A DNA stretch of 22,781 nt from Pseudomonadaceae bacterium UBA836 (GTDB taxonomy: Bacteria > Pseudomonadota > Gammaproteobacteria > Pseudomonadales > Pseudomonadaceae). Position numbers and translations under genes: made by a program. The DNA lies in the NCBI GenBank assembly GCA_002296055.1, contig DBHE01000245.1:1-22781 (forward strand), read 5' to 3'. Below are positions 7,674 through 14,231 of this stretch, one piece after another (the first letter of the stretch is position 1; every line of letters starts with the position of its first letter). Under the pieces are notes generated by a model. It saw only the letters and a list, made by a program, of their open reading frames with translations, searched no databases and was not told the DNA's origin.

Positions 7674-8240
7674 ATGAGCATCAAATCCGACCGTTGGATC
7701 CGCACCATGTCCCAGGAGCAGGGGATGATTGAACCCTTCGTCGAGCGCCAGATCCGTGGTGCCGAGGGTGATCGCGTCATCTCCTACGGGGTGTCCAGCT
7801 ACGGCTACGATGTGCGCTGCGCAGATGAATTCAAGGTGTTCACCAATATTCACTCTGCGGTGGTGGATCCGAAGAATTTTGACGACAAGAGCTTCGTCGA
7901 CATCCAGAGCGACGTTTGCATTATCCCCCCCAACTCCTTCGCGCTGGCCCGCACGGTTGAGTATTTCCGCATTCCGCGCAATGTACTGACCATCTGTCTG
8001 GGCAAAAGCACCTACGCTCGCTGCGGCATCATCGTCAACGTAACGCCGCTAGAGCCGGAGTGGGAGGGGCATGTGACCCTGGAGTTCTCCAACACCACCA
8101 ACCTGCCGGCCAAGATCTACGCCAACGAGGGTGTGGCGCAGATGCTGTTCTTTGAGTCCGATGAGGCCTGTGAAACCTCTTACCGTGATCGGGGTGGCAA
8201 GTATCAGGGCCAGCGTGGGGTGACGTTGCCGCGCGCCTGA
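7674..8240 (+). CDS. dcd: dCTP deaminase
   Basis: A 188-residue enzyme, the normal length, which deaminates dCTP to dUTP in the cytosol and so supplies dUMP for thymidylate synthesis. The nucleotide-binding and catalytic elements are GKSTYARCG (Ser112, Arg116) and GHVTLEFSN with the catalytic Glu137. The C-terminal [12 protein letters not shown] segment is the triphosphate-closing tail. I chose ATG 7674 (MSIKSDRW), the family N-terminus, with AGGA six bases upstream. The open frame reaches back to 7635 without a binding site. It lies 74 bases after mrp and is followed by a strong terminator, so the two probably share a transcript. Confidence 0.96.
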   Translation: MSIKSDRWIRTMSQEQGMIEPFVERQIRGAEGDRVISYGVSSYGYDVRCADEFKVFTNIHSAVVDPKNFDDKSFVDIQSDVCIIPPNSFALARTVEYFRIPRNVLTICLGKSTYARCGIIVNVTPLEPEWEGHVTLEFSNTTNLPAKIYANEGVAQMLFFESDEACETSYRDRGGKYQGQRGVTLPRA

Positions 8241-8262
8241 TCACGCCTGCTATACGTAAAAA

Positions 8263-8297
8263 AACAAAACCGGCCCTTGGCCGGTTTTGTTGTTTTT
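8263..8297 (+). terminator. rho-independent terminator after dcd, probably bidirectional
   Basis: A 13-bp stem (8263-8275 with 8279-8291), centred on AAAACCGGCC / GGCCGGTTTT, has a 3-base loop and is followed by a T-rich run to 8297. The left side is A-rich (8258-8264), so minus-strand transcripts would also meet a T run. Confidence 0.87.
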
Positions 8298-8304
8298 GCA
8301 GCAC

Positions 8305-8353
8305 AAAAAATCCGCCGCTTTCGCGCTGCCGTGGAACAGCGCGAAAGCGGCGG
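8305..8353 (-). terminator. strong terminator of the TorF-like gene, 17-bp stem
   Basis: CCGCCGCTTTCGCGCTG (8312-8328) pairs perfectly with 8337-8353 around an 8-base loop. On the minus strand it is followed by A and then TTTTTT (8305-8310). It lies 72 bases past the stop codon of the porin gene and stands back to back with the dcd terminator. Confidence 0.88.
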
Positions 8354-8424
8354 TGCAATGCTGACAGAGCAGCTGCCTGAATGATGGCCGCCCCGGGAGC
8401 AGGGACGGCCTGTCAGGCTGCGAA

Positions 8425-9141
8425 TTACAGGGTCTTGGAGATCGACAGGGTTACGTTGGAGTCGCAGGAATCTTGGCTGGAGTATGCGCAGTCGTCACCC
8501 AGGTCGGTGTCGCTGTACATCAGGGCAACGTCCAGGCCCAGGATGGTCTTGCCCAGAGTAACGGCCCAGTCACCGTACTTCTCGTCGCCATCAACACCGT
8601 TCAGCGGGTCTTTGGTGTCGGTTTGACCGTAGTACAGGCCCAGTCCGATGTCGTAGGGCAGGGAGAAATCATAACCTACGTAGGTGTACAGGGAGCTGGA
8701 TGGGTCATAGGCGTACTTGGCGCCCACGGTGAAGCCGTACAGGCTGATGCTGGCCAGGGCTTCTTCAACGTCGATGGAGCTGTTCTTGGGATAAGTGTAG
8801 GTAGTCCAGGACAGGTCGTAGCTGATGTCGTCGGTGATGGCGCCGCCGTAACCAGCGTAGTAATCGATTTCAACGCTCGCGCCGCCGAAGTCGGCAGAGT
8901 CGACGTTGGATGCCCAGGTGCCGATGTACAGGCCGCTTTCGTGGGCGATGTCCAGGCTGCCCTGGATGGCGCCAGCGCCGTCGGTTTGTGACTGACCGCG
9001 CCAGATGTAATCGGTCGCCAAGGTTGCAGTCATGCTCACGTCAAACTCGCCCATGGCGGTATCGAAGGCTTCAGCGTGGGCCATGTTGGCAAAAGACAGT
9101 GTGCTGGCGGTAGCAACGGCAACTGCAAGTTTCTTCATCAT
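8425..9141 (-). CDS. TorF family putative outer-membrane porin
   Basis: A 238-residue exported protein. The N-terminus is a classical signal peptide (Lys-Lys, then a hydrophobic run) with likely cleavage after AHA, about residue 22. The mature part is rich in alternating aromatic and small residues, for example ATLATDYIWRGQSQTDG, YYAGYGG and YTYVGYDFSLPYDIGLGLYYGQ, and ends in a hydrophobic beta-strand. This is the pattern of the TorF/Gcw_chp family of small beta-barrels. Two cysteines in DDCAYSSQDSCDSN could form a disulfide in an outer loop. The start could be GTG 9144, ATG 9141 or ATG 9138; a GGGG site favours one of the first two. Conducted solute unknown. It is monocistronic between a sigma-54-type promoter and a strong terminator. 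Confidence 0.86.
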   Translation of the reverse strand: MMKKLAVAVATASTLSFANMAHAEAFDTAMGEFDVSMTATLATDYIWRGQSQTDGAGAIQGSLDIAHESGLYIGTWASNVDSADFGGASVEIDYYAGYGGAITDDISYDLSWTTYTYPKNSSIDVEEALASISLYGFTVGAKYAYDPSSSLYTYVGYDFSLPYDIGLGLYYGQTDTKDPLNGVDGDEKYGDWAVTLGKTILGLDVALMYSDTDLGDDCAYSSQDSCDSNVTLSISKTL

Positions 9142-9192
9142 CACGTATTACCCCGTAGGTTTTTGATTTAAGTGCGTTGGCATTGCTCTCAT

Positions 9193-9209
9193 AGCATTTA
9201 GCTTGCCAG
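9193..9209 (-). promoter_or_regulatory. sigma-54 (-24/-12) promoter of the TorF-like gene
   Basis: The minus strand reads CTGGCAAGCTAAATGCT, against the consensus YTGGCACGN4TTGCW: two mismatches in the informative positions and exact GG-N10-GC spacing. The predicted start is near 9182, giving a 40-base leader to the start codon. Confidence 0.68.
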
Positions 9210-9227
9210 TTTTTTATTTTCTTTATT

Positions 9228-9240
9228 TATCAATTGCTTG
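9228..9240 (+). promoter_or_regulatory. IHF binding site upstream of the TorF-like gene
   Basis: TATCAATTGCTTG matches the IHF consensus WATCAANNNNTTR at every specified base. It lies in an A/T-rich tract about 50 bp upstream of the predicted start, where IHF typically bends DNA at sigma-54 promoters. Confidence 0.6.
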
Positions 9241-9314
9241 CTTGTTTTTCGGGGTGCTTTTCACGACGGCTGAGGGCGAGGCTCGAAAGGTGTTGGCCCT
9301 GTTTTGGTGCGCGT

Positions 9315-9352
9315 GTTACAGCGTTGTGACGCATTTGGTGGCAGGCTGCCAC
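9315..9352. promoter_or_regulatory. candidate enhancer dyads of the TorF-like promoter
   Basis: GTTACAGCGTTGTGAC (9315-9330) is a palindrome at six of eight base pairs. GTGGCAGGCTGCCAC (9338-9352) is a perfect palindrome with 7-bp arms. Their centres are about 22 bp apart and about 140-163 bp from the predicted start, a normal place for an NtrC-type enhancer. The second could instead be a weak terminator hairpin for the acetyltransferase gene, but no T run follows it. Confidence 0.4.
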
Positions 9353-9372
9353 TGTCGTGCTTAAGGAGAAGT

Positions 9373-9804
9373 TCAGGTGGGCATGCTGACCAGTGCAACC
9401 AGCGACTTGCTGCGCTGATAGCGCTGCAGGCGCGAGCTGAGGGCCGGCGGTAGCGTCGCGGTGGGCTGGTAACCACAAGCTTGATAGAAGGGAATTAGAG
9501 AAGGGGCGCAAAATAGCCAGATCGGGCCGGCAACGCGAAGGCGTAGCTGCTGAAGCACATGGCTGCCCAAGCCGTGCCTGCGCAGTTCTGGTGCTACTAG
9601 AAGGGATGTTAGCCAGTAGCCGCTGTCAACGGGCTGCAGGCAGACAGCGGCGCAGATGTGTGGCGCGCGCAGCGCCCAGATTTGCTGATCTCCACGGGCT
9701 TTCATACCGCGTTGGTGTGCGCGGTAGAAACGGTTGATCAGCGGCAACTGCACTCGGGACAGTTGCTGCAGAGGGGGGAGTGGCTCTTGCGTTGACGCTG
9801 GCAA
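9373..9804 (-). CDS. GNAT family N-acetyltransferase
   Basis: A protein of up to 143 residues with the GNAT fold signature. The strand-helix pair LTSLLVAPELRRHGLGSHVL (about 65-84) holds the acetyl-CoA pyrophosphate loop R-R-x-G-L-G. FYQACGYQPTATLP near the C-terminus is the usual aromatic motif of the last strands. The acceptor substrate is unknown. The start is uncertain: TTG 9804 opens the frame but has no clear ribosome binding site. The gene lies 8 bases after the small membrane-protein gene, so translational coupling would explain a weak start. It ends the BON operon. Confidence 0.75.
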   Translation of the reverse strand: MPASTQEPLPPLQQLSRVQLPLINRFYRAHQRGMKARGDQQIWALRAPHICAAVCLQPVDSGYWLTSLLVAPELRRHGLGSHVLQQLRLRVAGPIWLFCAPSLIPFYQACGYQPTATLPPALSSRLQRYQRSKSLVALVSMPT

Positions 9805-9812
9805 CGGAGCTG

Positions 9813-9983
9813 TTATTGGCGATGACGTGTGCGTTTACCCATAACGGTTGCGACCACGGCCAGGCCCAAAAACAGCGGGCTGAGCATAGCGCCCATTTGG
9901 TCATAGGGTGCATCGAAGCCGCCCAAGGCAAACACGGCGGCGGCCAGAGACATTACAAGAAAGGCGATGGCCCAGTTGTACAT
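9813..9983 (-). CDS. small membrane protein, DUF1328/YtjA-like
   Basis: A 56-residue protein starting MYNWAIAFLVMSLAAAVF with two hydrophobic segments (about 3-20 and 30-48) and a basic tail, GKRTRHRQ. The W/Y-A-I-x-F-L start, the GG turn in the middle and the length resemble DUF1328 (YtjA-like) small inner-membrane proteins, whose function is not known. AGGAG lies eight bases before ATG 9983. The same frame is open upstream to a second well-placed start at 10097 (next entry), so a 94-residue form is possible. It sits between the BON-domain gene and the acetyltransferase gene in an apparent operon. Confidence 0.68.
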   Translation of the reverse strand: MYNWAIAFLVMSLAAAVFALGGFDAPYDQMGAMLSPLFLGLAVVATVMGKRTRHRQ

Positions 9984-10097
9984 GGGGGATCTCCTCGGTG
10001 TGGCAGAAGTACGCTCGTTGAGCAGGTTGTCAAAAGCTCCGGGTCGAGTCGTCTCCATTATATGGAAGTAGATCGCAGCTTTGGGTTCCAGTGACAT
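9984..10097 (-). other. in-frame N-terminal extension or leader of the small membrane protein
   Basis: ATG 10097 is preceded by AAGGAAAAACC, a good ribosome binding site, only 23 bases after the BON gene stop. It opens 38 codons (MSLEPKAAIYFHIMETTRPG onwards) that run without a stop into the MYNW start at 9983. Translation could give a 94-residue protein with a hydrophilic cytoplasmic N-terminus, or both forms. A TTGACA sequence on the minus strand within this stretch could also start a shorter transcript. Confidence 0.45.
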
Positions 10098-10120
10098 GGT
10101 TTTTCCTTTTCCCTCAGGTC

Positions 10121-10531
10121 TTACAGTTGCATGCGGTAGGCTTGCTGCAGCCGCGGCTGTTGCCAGCGAGCTTCACTTACCTGACGTGCGCGCCCGATGT
10201 GCAGTTGGCTTGCATCCACGCTAACCACCCCTGGGGTATGTAACGCGGTGGCTACCGCGACGCGCTTGTCACTATCGGCCGGCACCATGCCGCTGAGGCT
10301 TACAACGCCCTTGTGGCTGCTTACCCGGATGTCGATTCCGGCCGTGTTACCATGCCAGGCGAGCCGCGATTGCAGGGTGCTGACAATGCTGGCGTCGTCG
10401 GCGGATTGAACTATCGTGGCCTGATACCGCTCCATGCTAGGGGCGGGGTCGTCTGCCTGGGTGCTCATAGACACTGAGCACAGCAGGGCGGTAGACAGGC
10501 TCAGCAGTGCGATGGGTTTGGCGCTGCGCAT
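10121..10531 (-). CDS. periplasmic BON-domain protein (OsmY-like)
   Basis: A 136-residue exported protein. A signal peptide with cleavage after STQA (about residue 26) is followed by one BON domain (about 45-112). Domain marks are DDASIVSTLQSRLAW, then the strand VSSHKGVVSLSGMVP with the conserved glycines, and RVAVATALHTPGVVSVDASQL. BON domains bind membranes or envelope components, and OsmY-type proteins act in envelope stress. Most OsmY proteins have two BON domains; here there is one plus a basic, Gln-rich tail. ATG 10531 has GGAG nine bases upstream. It is the first gene of a three-gene minus-strand operon divergent from algB, with a sigma-54 promoter in front. Confidence 0.85.
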   Translation of the reverse strand: MRSAKPIALLSLSTALLCSVSMSTQADDPAPSMERYQATIVQSADDASIVSTLQSRLAWHGNTAGIDIRVSSHKGVVSLSGMVPADSDKRVAVATALHTPGVVSVDASQLHIGRARQVSEARWQQPRLQQAYRMQL

Positions 10532-10606
10532 GACGGTTATCTCCAGTCAATATCCGTATAAAGGCTCGCTTTTGGCTGACCTTTTCTGGTGTTGTACGCT
10601 TACTGG

Positions 10607-10623
10607 AGCAAGCAGCGTGCCAG
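10607..10623 (-). promoter_or_regulatory. sigma-54 (-24/-12) promoter of the BON-domain operon
   Basis: The minus strand reads CTGGCACGCTGCTTGCT. TGGCACG-N4-TTGCT matches the RpoN consensus at all strongly conserved positions, with exact GG-N10-GC spacing. The predicted start is near 10596, 65 bases before the BON gene ATG. Confidence 0.85.
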
Positions 10624-10631
10624 TGTTTTTT

Positions 10632-10662
10632 GATTTATAAATCCTTATAAATCAGTTACTTA
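10632..10662 (+). promoter_or_regulatory. IHF-like site and phased A/T repeats upstream of the BON promoter
   Basis: AATCAGTTACTTA (10650-10662) matches the IHF consensus WATCAANNNNTTR except for one base. Just beside it TTATAAATC is repeated directly at 10635-10643 and 10645-10653, a 10-bp period that favours intrinsic bending. Both lie between the sigma-54 promoter and the candidate enhancer. Confidence 0.5.
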
Positions 10663-10670
10663 AAAGTTTT

Positions 10671-10736
10671 CTGCAAATTGTCTTGCATGCAGTTTGCAAG
10701 ATGCGCCGCAGTGGGTCATGCAATTTGCACGACGGC
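10671..10736. promoter_or_regulatory. candidate enhancer (UAS) between the BON operon and algB
   Basis: Two direct copies of CATGCArTTTGCAmGAyG, at 10686-10703 and 10717-10734, agree at 15 of 18 bases and are spaced 31 bp, about three helical turns. Each has the internal symmetry TGCA-N3-TGCA. A third, inverted half, TGCAAATTG, lies at 10672-10680 and is the exact reverse complement of CAATTTGCA at 10721-10729. The cluster is about 75-140 bp upstream of the predicted sigma-54 start, the normal enhancer distance for an NtrC-family activator. AlgB, encoded next door, is the obvious candidate. Confidence 0.6.
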
Positions 10737-10774
10737 CTGCGGCAGTATCAGTGGCCTCGGAGATAACAAGCGCT

Positions 10775-12121
10775 ATGGATGCAACTCAAAGCAACGGACG
10801 TATTCTGCTGGTAGATGATGAACCAGCCATTCTGCGTACCTTTCGCTACTGCCTGGAAGATGAGGGTTATCAGGTCGCAACGGCCAGTAACGGTATGCAG
10901 GCCGAGTCGGTGTTGCATAACCAGGTCTTTGATCTGTGTTTTCTGGATTTGCGCCTTGGTGAGGAAAGCGGTCTTGATGTGATGGCCAGGATGCGTGCCA
11001 TCGCACCCTGGATGCGTGTGGTGATGGTGACCGCGCACTCGGCTGTCGATACTGCGGTAGACGCCATGCAGGCTGGGGCGGCGGATTATCTGGTCAAGCC
11101 CTGCAGCCCGGATCAACTGCGTATGTCTGCGGCCAAGCAGCTCGAAGCCCGCCAACTGGCAGCGCGGCTGGAAACCTTGGAAGAGGAAGTACGCCAGACC
11201 CGCGTCAGCCCTGACTCGCAGAGCCCGGCGATGATGGCGGTACTGGAGACGGCGCGCCAGGTAGCAGGCACCGATGCCAACATTCTGATCCTCGGTGAGT
11301 CTGGCACCGGTAAGGGCGAGCTGGCTCGCCTGATTCATGGCTGGAGCCGCCGCGCGAAGAAAGAGTGCGTGACCATCAACTGCCCGTCGCTGAATGCGGA
11401 GCTGATGGAAAGCGAACTGTTCGGCCACACCAAGGGCGCCTTTACCGGTGCCAGCGAAAGCACTATGGGGCGGGTCAATCAGGCCGACGGCGGGACGCTG
11501 TTCCTGGACGAAATTGGTGACTTTCCATTGACCCTGCAGCCGAAGCTGCTGCGGTTTATTCAGGACAAGGAATATGAGCGTGTCGGCGACCCGGTTACCC
11601 GTCGCGCCGATGTGAGGATTCTGGCGGCCACTAATCTTGATCTTGCTGAAATGGCCAGGGAAGGGCGGTTTCGTGAAGACCTGCTGTATCGCCTCAACGT
11701 GATCACCCTGACGTTGCCGCCGCTGCGTGAGCGTACCGATGACATCCTGACCCTGGCAGACCGTTTTCTGGCCGCCTTCGTCAAGGAGTACGCGCGTCCG
11801 GCCCGAGGCTTCAGTGACGCCGCCCAGAACGCGCTGCTCAACCACGGCTGGCCGGGCAACATCCGCGAGCTGCGTAACGTTATCGAGCGGGCCAGCATCA
11901 TTTGCAACGAAGAGCGAGTAGATGTGGCGCACCTGGGTCTGGGTGTGGAGCGGGACGATAACGCCGCACCACGGGTGGGGGCCAATCTCAGTCTGGATGA
12001 ATTGGAGAAGGCGCACATCGCTGCCGTGCTGGCTGCCAGCCCAACGCTGGAGCAGGCTGCACGTACCTTGGGGATAGATGCCTCTACCCTGTATCGCAAG
12101 CGTAAGCAGTTTGGCCTATGA
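10775..12121 (+). CDS. algB: NtrC-family response regulator AlgB
   Basis: A 448-residue sigma-54-dependent activator, partner of KinB, which controls alginate and virulence genes in P. aeruginosa. The receiver domain (8-120) has Asp14/Asp15, phosphoacceptor Asp58 in FLDLRLG, Thr86 and Lys108. The AAA+ domain (about 150-380) has Walker A GESGTGKG (174-181), the sigma-54-contacting loop GAFTGA (221-226), Walker B TLFLDEIGD (241-249) and REDLLYRLNV. A Fis-type helix-turn-helix (about 424-445, ending STLYRKRKQFGL) completes it. The sequence follows P. aeruginosa AlgB closely throughout as I recall it. I chose ATG 10775 (MDATQSNGRILLVDDEP), as the upstream frame to 10694 overlaps the enhancer repeats and is not domain-like. 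Its stop overlaps the kinB start. Confidence 0.95.
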   Translation: MDATQSNGRILLVDDEPAILRTFRYCLEDEGYQVATASNGMQAESVLHNQVFDLCFLDLRLGEESGLDVMARMRAIAPWMRVVMVTAHSAVDTAVDAMQAGAADYLVKPCSPDQLRMSAAKQLEARQLAARLETLEEEVRQTRVSPDSQSPAMMAVLETARQVAGTDANILILGESGTGKGELARLIHGWSRRAKKECVTINCPSLNAELMESELFGHTKGAFTGASESTMGRVNQADGGTLFLDEIGDFPLTLQPKLLRFIQDKEYERVGDPVTRRADVRILAATNLDLAEMAREGRFREDLLYRLNVITLTLPPLRERTDDILTLADRFLAAFVKEYARPARGFSDAAQNALLNHGWPGNIRELRNVIERASIICNEERVDVAHLGLGVERDDNAAPRVGANLSLDELEKAHIAAVLAASPTLEQAARTLGIDASTLYRKRKQFGL

Positions 12122-13893
12122 AGCTGCGTAGCCAGCTGTTTCTCAGCAGCAGTGCGATGCTGACGGTAGCTCTGGTCGGCCTGCTGGTAGGGATGTTTGG
12201 GGTGCTCAGCCTGACCCAATCGCAAAGCCTGACGGTAAGTAGCAATATCGGCATCCTCAAAGCCACCATGGGCATGCGTCAGGAGATCGGTCGTCAGGTC
12301 ACCTTATTATTGGCTGAGCGCCTGGATCGCTCGGCCTTGACCGAGTCGGATCAGCGCTTTAAGGAGTGGCTGACGGTAGCCGGCGAGCAGGCACGTACCG
12401 ATATTGATCGGCAGGCGATCAGCGAGATCAGCCGGGCCTATCAGGTCTATGATCAGGTGCTGCAGCGCCCGACCACATTACGTCGTGACCTGCTTGAAGA
12501 CAGCACGCTGAGTATCAATGTCGCGGCCATGCGTGACCGTATCAACGAGGTGCAAAACCGCTACCTGGAATACGTTCAGGCGGCTGAGGAGGCAGCCCAT
12601 CAGCGGGCCTGGCTGATTGCCGTGCTACTTGGGCTGATTGGTCTGGCGGTGTTGTTACTGGGGCTGTTGACGGCCCACAGCATTGCCCAGCGCTTCGGTC
12701 GGCCGATTGAGAGTCTGGCCCAGGCGGCGGATCGTATCGGTCAGGGTGACTTTAATGTGATGCTGCCGCTGTCGCCGATCACGGAGGTTGCTGCGCTCAG
12801 TCGCCGCTTTGGTGCCATGGCCGAAGCCCTGAGGCAGTTCAAAAGTACCGACCTGGAAGCCCTGCAGTCTGAGCAGCGGCGGCTGCAGGCCGTGCTCGAC
12901 AGTATTGATGACGGCTTGCTGATTCTGGATCAGGACGGCGACGTTGATCACTTCAACCCGGTAGCCCGGCGCCAGCTGAACTGGGACTCGCGAGAGCTGG
13001 GGCAAACCCTCGGCCAAGCCATGGGGCGGCCCGAGCTGGATGAGCAGGTGCGCGAGGTGCTGGCAGGCAACGCTTTCAGCAGCAAGCAGGAAGACCTGGC
13101 CGTGCAGGTAGCGGGTGAAACCCGTCTGCTCGACTACAGTCTGACCCCGGTTGTGCGCAATGACAGCTGGGTGCAGGGCGCGGTGATGGTGCTACGCGAC
13201 GTGACGGACCTGAGGGCCTTTGAGCGCGTGCGGCGCGAGTTTGTGCTGCGTGCTTCCCATGAGCTGCGCACACCCGTCACCGGTATGCACATGGCCTTTG
13301 CCCTTTTGCAGGAGCGTTTGCAGTTCACCCCGGGCAGCCGCGAGCAGGACCTGTTCGATACCGTAGATGAGGAAATGCGTCGGCTGGTCGACCTCATCAA
13401 TGATCTGCTCAATTTCTCGCGTTACCAGAACGGCCTGCAAAAGCTGGAGCTGGAGCCCTGTGATCCAGCGGAGCTGGTATCGGCGGCGGTTGATCGCTTT
13501 GAAACCCAGGCCCAGCAACAGGGGATCTCGTTGCACTCGCATATCGATCCGGAGGTGCCGGTAGCCCGGCTAGATTGCCGCCAACTGGAGCGTGTTCTGG
13601 ATAACCTGCTGGCCAATGCCCTGCGGCATAGCAGCGTCGGCGGCAGCATCAGTGTCGCGGTACGGCGTAACGGCAAGCGCGTGGTGTTCAGCGTGACGGA
13701 CACCGGTGAAGGTATTCCCTACAGCCAGCAGAGCCGTGTGTTCGAGCCCTTTGTTCAGGGTGGCGGCAAAAAGGGTGGCGCAGGTCTTGGGCTGGCACTA
13801 TGCAAGGAAGTGGTGCAACTGCACGGCGGACATATTGGCGTGCAGTCACGCCCGGGAGAGGGCGCCAGTTTCCACTTTGCGCTGCCGCTGTAA
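12118..13893 (+). CDS. kinB: sensor histidine kinase KinB
   Basis: A 591-residue inner-membrane kinase/phosphatase paired with AlgB. Membrane segment one (about 8-32) and two (about 164-187) enclose a helical periplasmic sensor of about 130 residues. HAMP (about 188-242) is followed by a PAS domain (about 253-365). HisKA has the phosphorylated His381 in RASHELRTPVTGM. The ATPase domain has the N box ERVLDNLLANALRHS (491-505), DTGEGIP (528-534) and GGAGLGLALCKE (553-564). Length and motifs match P. aeruginosa KinB as I recall it. The periplasmic part is the least similar region, so the sensed signal may differ. The start codon overlaps the algB stop as ATGA, indicating coupled translation. Confidence 0.94.
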   Translation: MKLRSQLFLSSSAMLTVALVGLLVGMFGVLSLTQSQSLTVSSNIGILKATMGMRQEIGRQVTLLLAERLDRSALTESDQRFKEWLTVAGEQARTDIDRQAISEISRAYQVYDQVLQRPTTLRRDLLEDSTLSINVAAMRDRINEVQNRYLEYVQAAEEAAHQRAWLIAVLLGLIGLAVLLLGLLTAHSIAQRFGRPIESLAQAADRIGQGDFNVMLPLSPITEVAALSRRFGAMAEALRQFKSTDLEALQSEQRRLQAVLDSIDDGLLILDQDGDVDHFNPVARRQLNWDSRELGQTLGQAMGRPELDEQVREVLAGNAFSSKQEDLAVQVAGETRLLDYSLTPVVRNDSWVQGAVMVLRDVTDLRAFERVRREFVLRASHELRTPVTGMHMAFALLQERLQFTPGSREQDLFDTVDEEMRRLVDLINDLLNFSRYQNGLQKLELEPCDPAELVSAAVDRFETQAQQQGISLHSHIDPEVPVARLDCRQLERVLDNLLANALRHSSVGGSISVAVRRNGKRVVFSVTDTGEGIPYSQQSRVFEPFVQGGGKKGGAGLGLALCKEVVQLHGGHIGVQSRPGEGASFHFALPL

Positions 13894-13918
13894 GCGGCGA
13901 GCGACCTTTGGGCAAAGG
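13884..13918. terminator. weak hairpins between kinB and the convergent small gene
   Basis: GCCGCT-gta-AGCGGC (13884-13898) spans the kinB stop codon and CCTTTG-GG-CAAAGG (13905-13918) follows. Neither has a T run, so they would be weak terminators or incidental. Only 31 bases separate the two convergent stops. Confidence 0.3.
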
Positions 13919-13924
13919 CTCTGT

Positions 13925-14110
13925 TCAGCGCTTGCCCATTGAGCGGCGGGTACCGCGCGGCGGCATGTGTACGCGCTTGGCATGCGGGTCCATACCCTTG
14001 CCGAGCTGCGGCGTTGCACCTTGCTTGCTGCTGTTGGCGGCGGCCGAAAACAGCGCGCCAAGGCTGCGGCTGGCAGGAGTGTCGGGCGTGGCGTCAGGCT
14101 GATCGGTCAT
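13925..14110 (-). CDS. small basic protein of unknown function
   Basis: A 61-residue protein read from ATG 14110 (MTDQPDATPDTPASRSLGAL). The N-terminus is polar and Pro/Asp-rich. The middle SLGALFSAAANSSKQGATPQLGKGMDPHAKRV and a basic C-terminus (MPPRGTRRSMGKR) suggest a nucleic-acid- or ribosome-associated small protein, but no named domain is recognised. A similar SLG..F..GKGMD.HAKRV layout recurs in small Pseudomonas proteins of unknown function (recollection, not checked). The frame is open upstream to 14239, but that part looks non-coding and overlaps the marR start. The ribosome binding site is weak. Convergent with kinB, divergent from the MarR gene. Confidence 0.65.
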   Translation of the reverse strand: MTDQPDATPDTPASRSLGALFSAAANSSKQGATPQLGKGMDPHAKRVHMPPRGTRRSMGKR

Positions 14111-14231
14111 GGCGTGCTTGGGCTCAGAGGTAAAGGGCCGGCAGTATAGCCGAGTGCAGCTGCGCTGAACTGATCGGGCTGCGGTTTTTTGGCACAATGG
14201 CGCCTGAGCTGTAAATCGATTGAGAGCCTCC

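Noticed and set aside
8257..8353. Possible small RNA or riboswitch between dcd and the TorF-like gene
   Set aside because: The two hairpins are fully explained as back-to-back terminators of the convergent genes.
9753..10431. Possible FNR/Anr or sigma-54 sites inside the BON operon
   Set aside because: Only half-sites or GG-N10-GC spacing without the TGGCAC and TTGC bases; expected by chance at this GC content.
10748..12016. 422-codon minus-strand open frame opposite algB
   Set aside because: Lies entirely over algB, lacks a start signal and has no domain; GC-rich codon bias keeps the opposite frame open.
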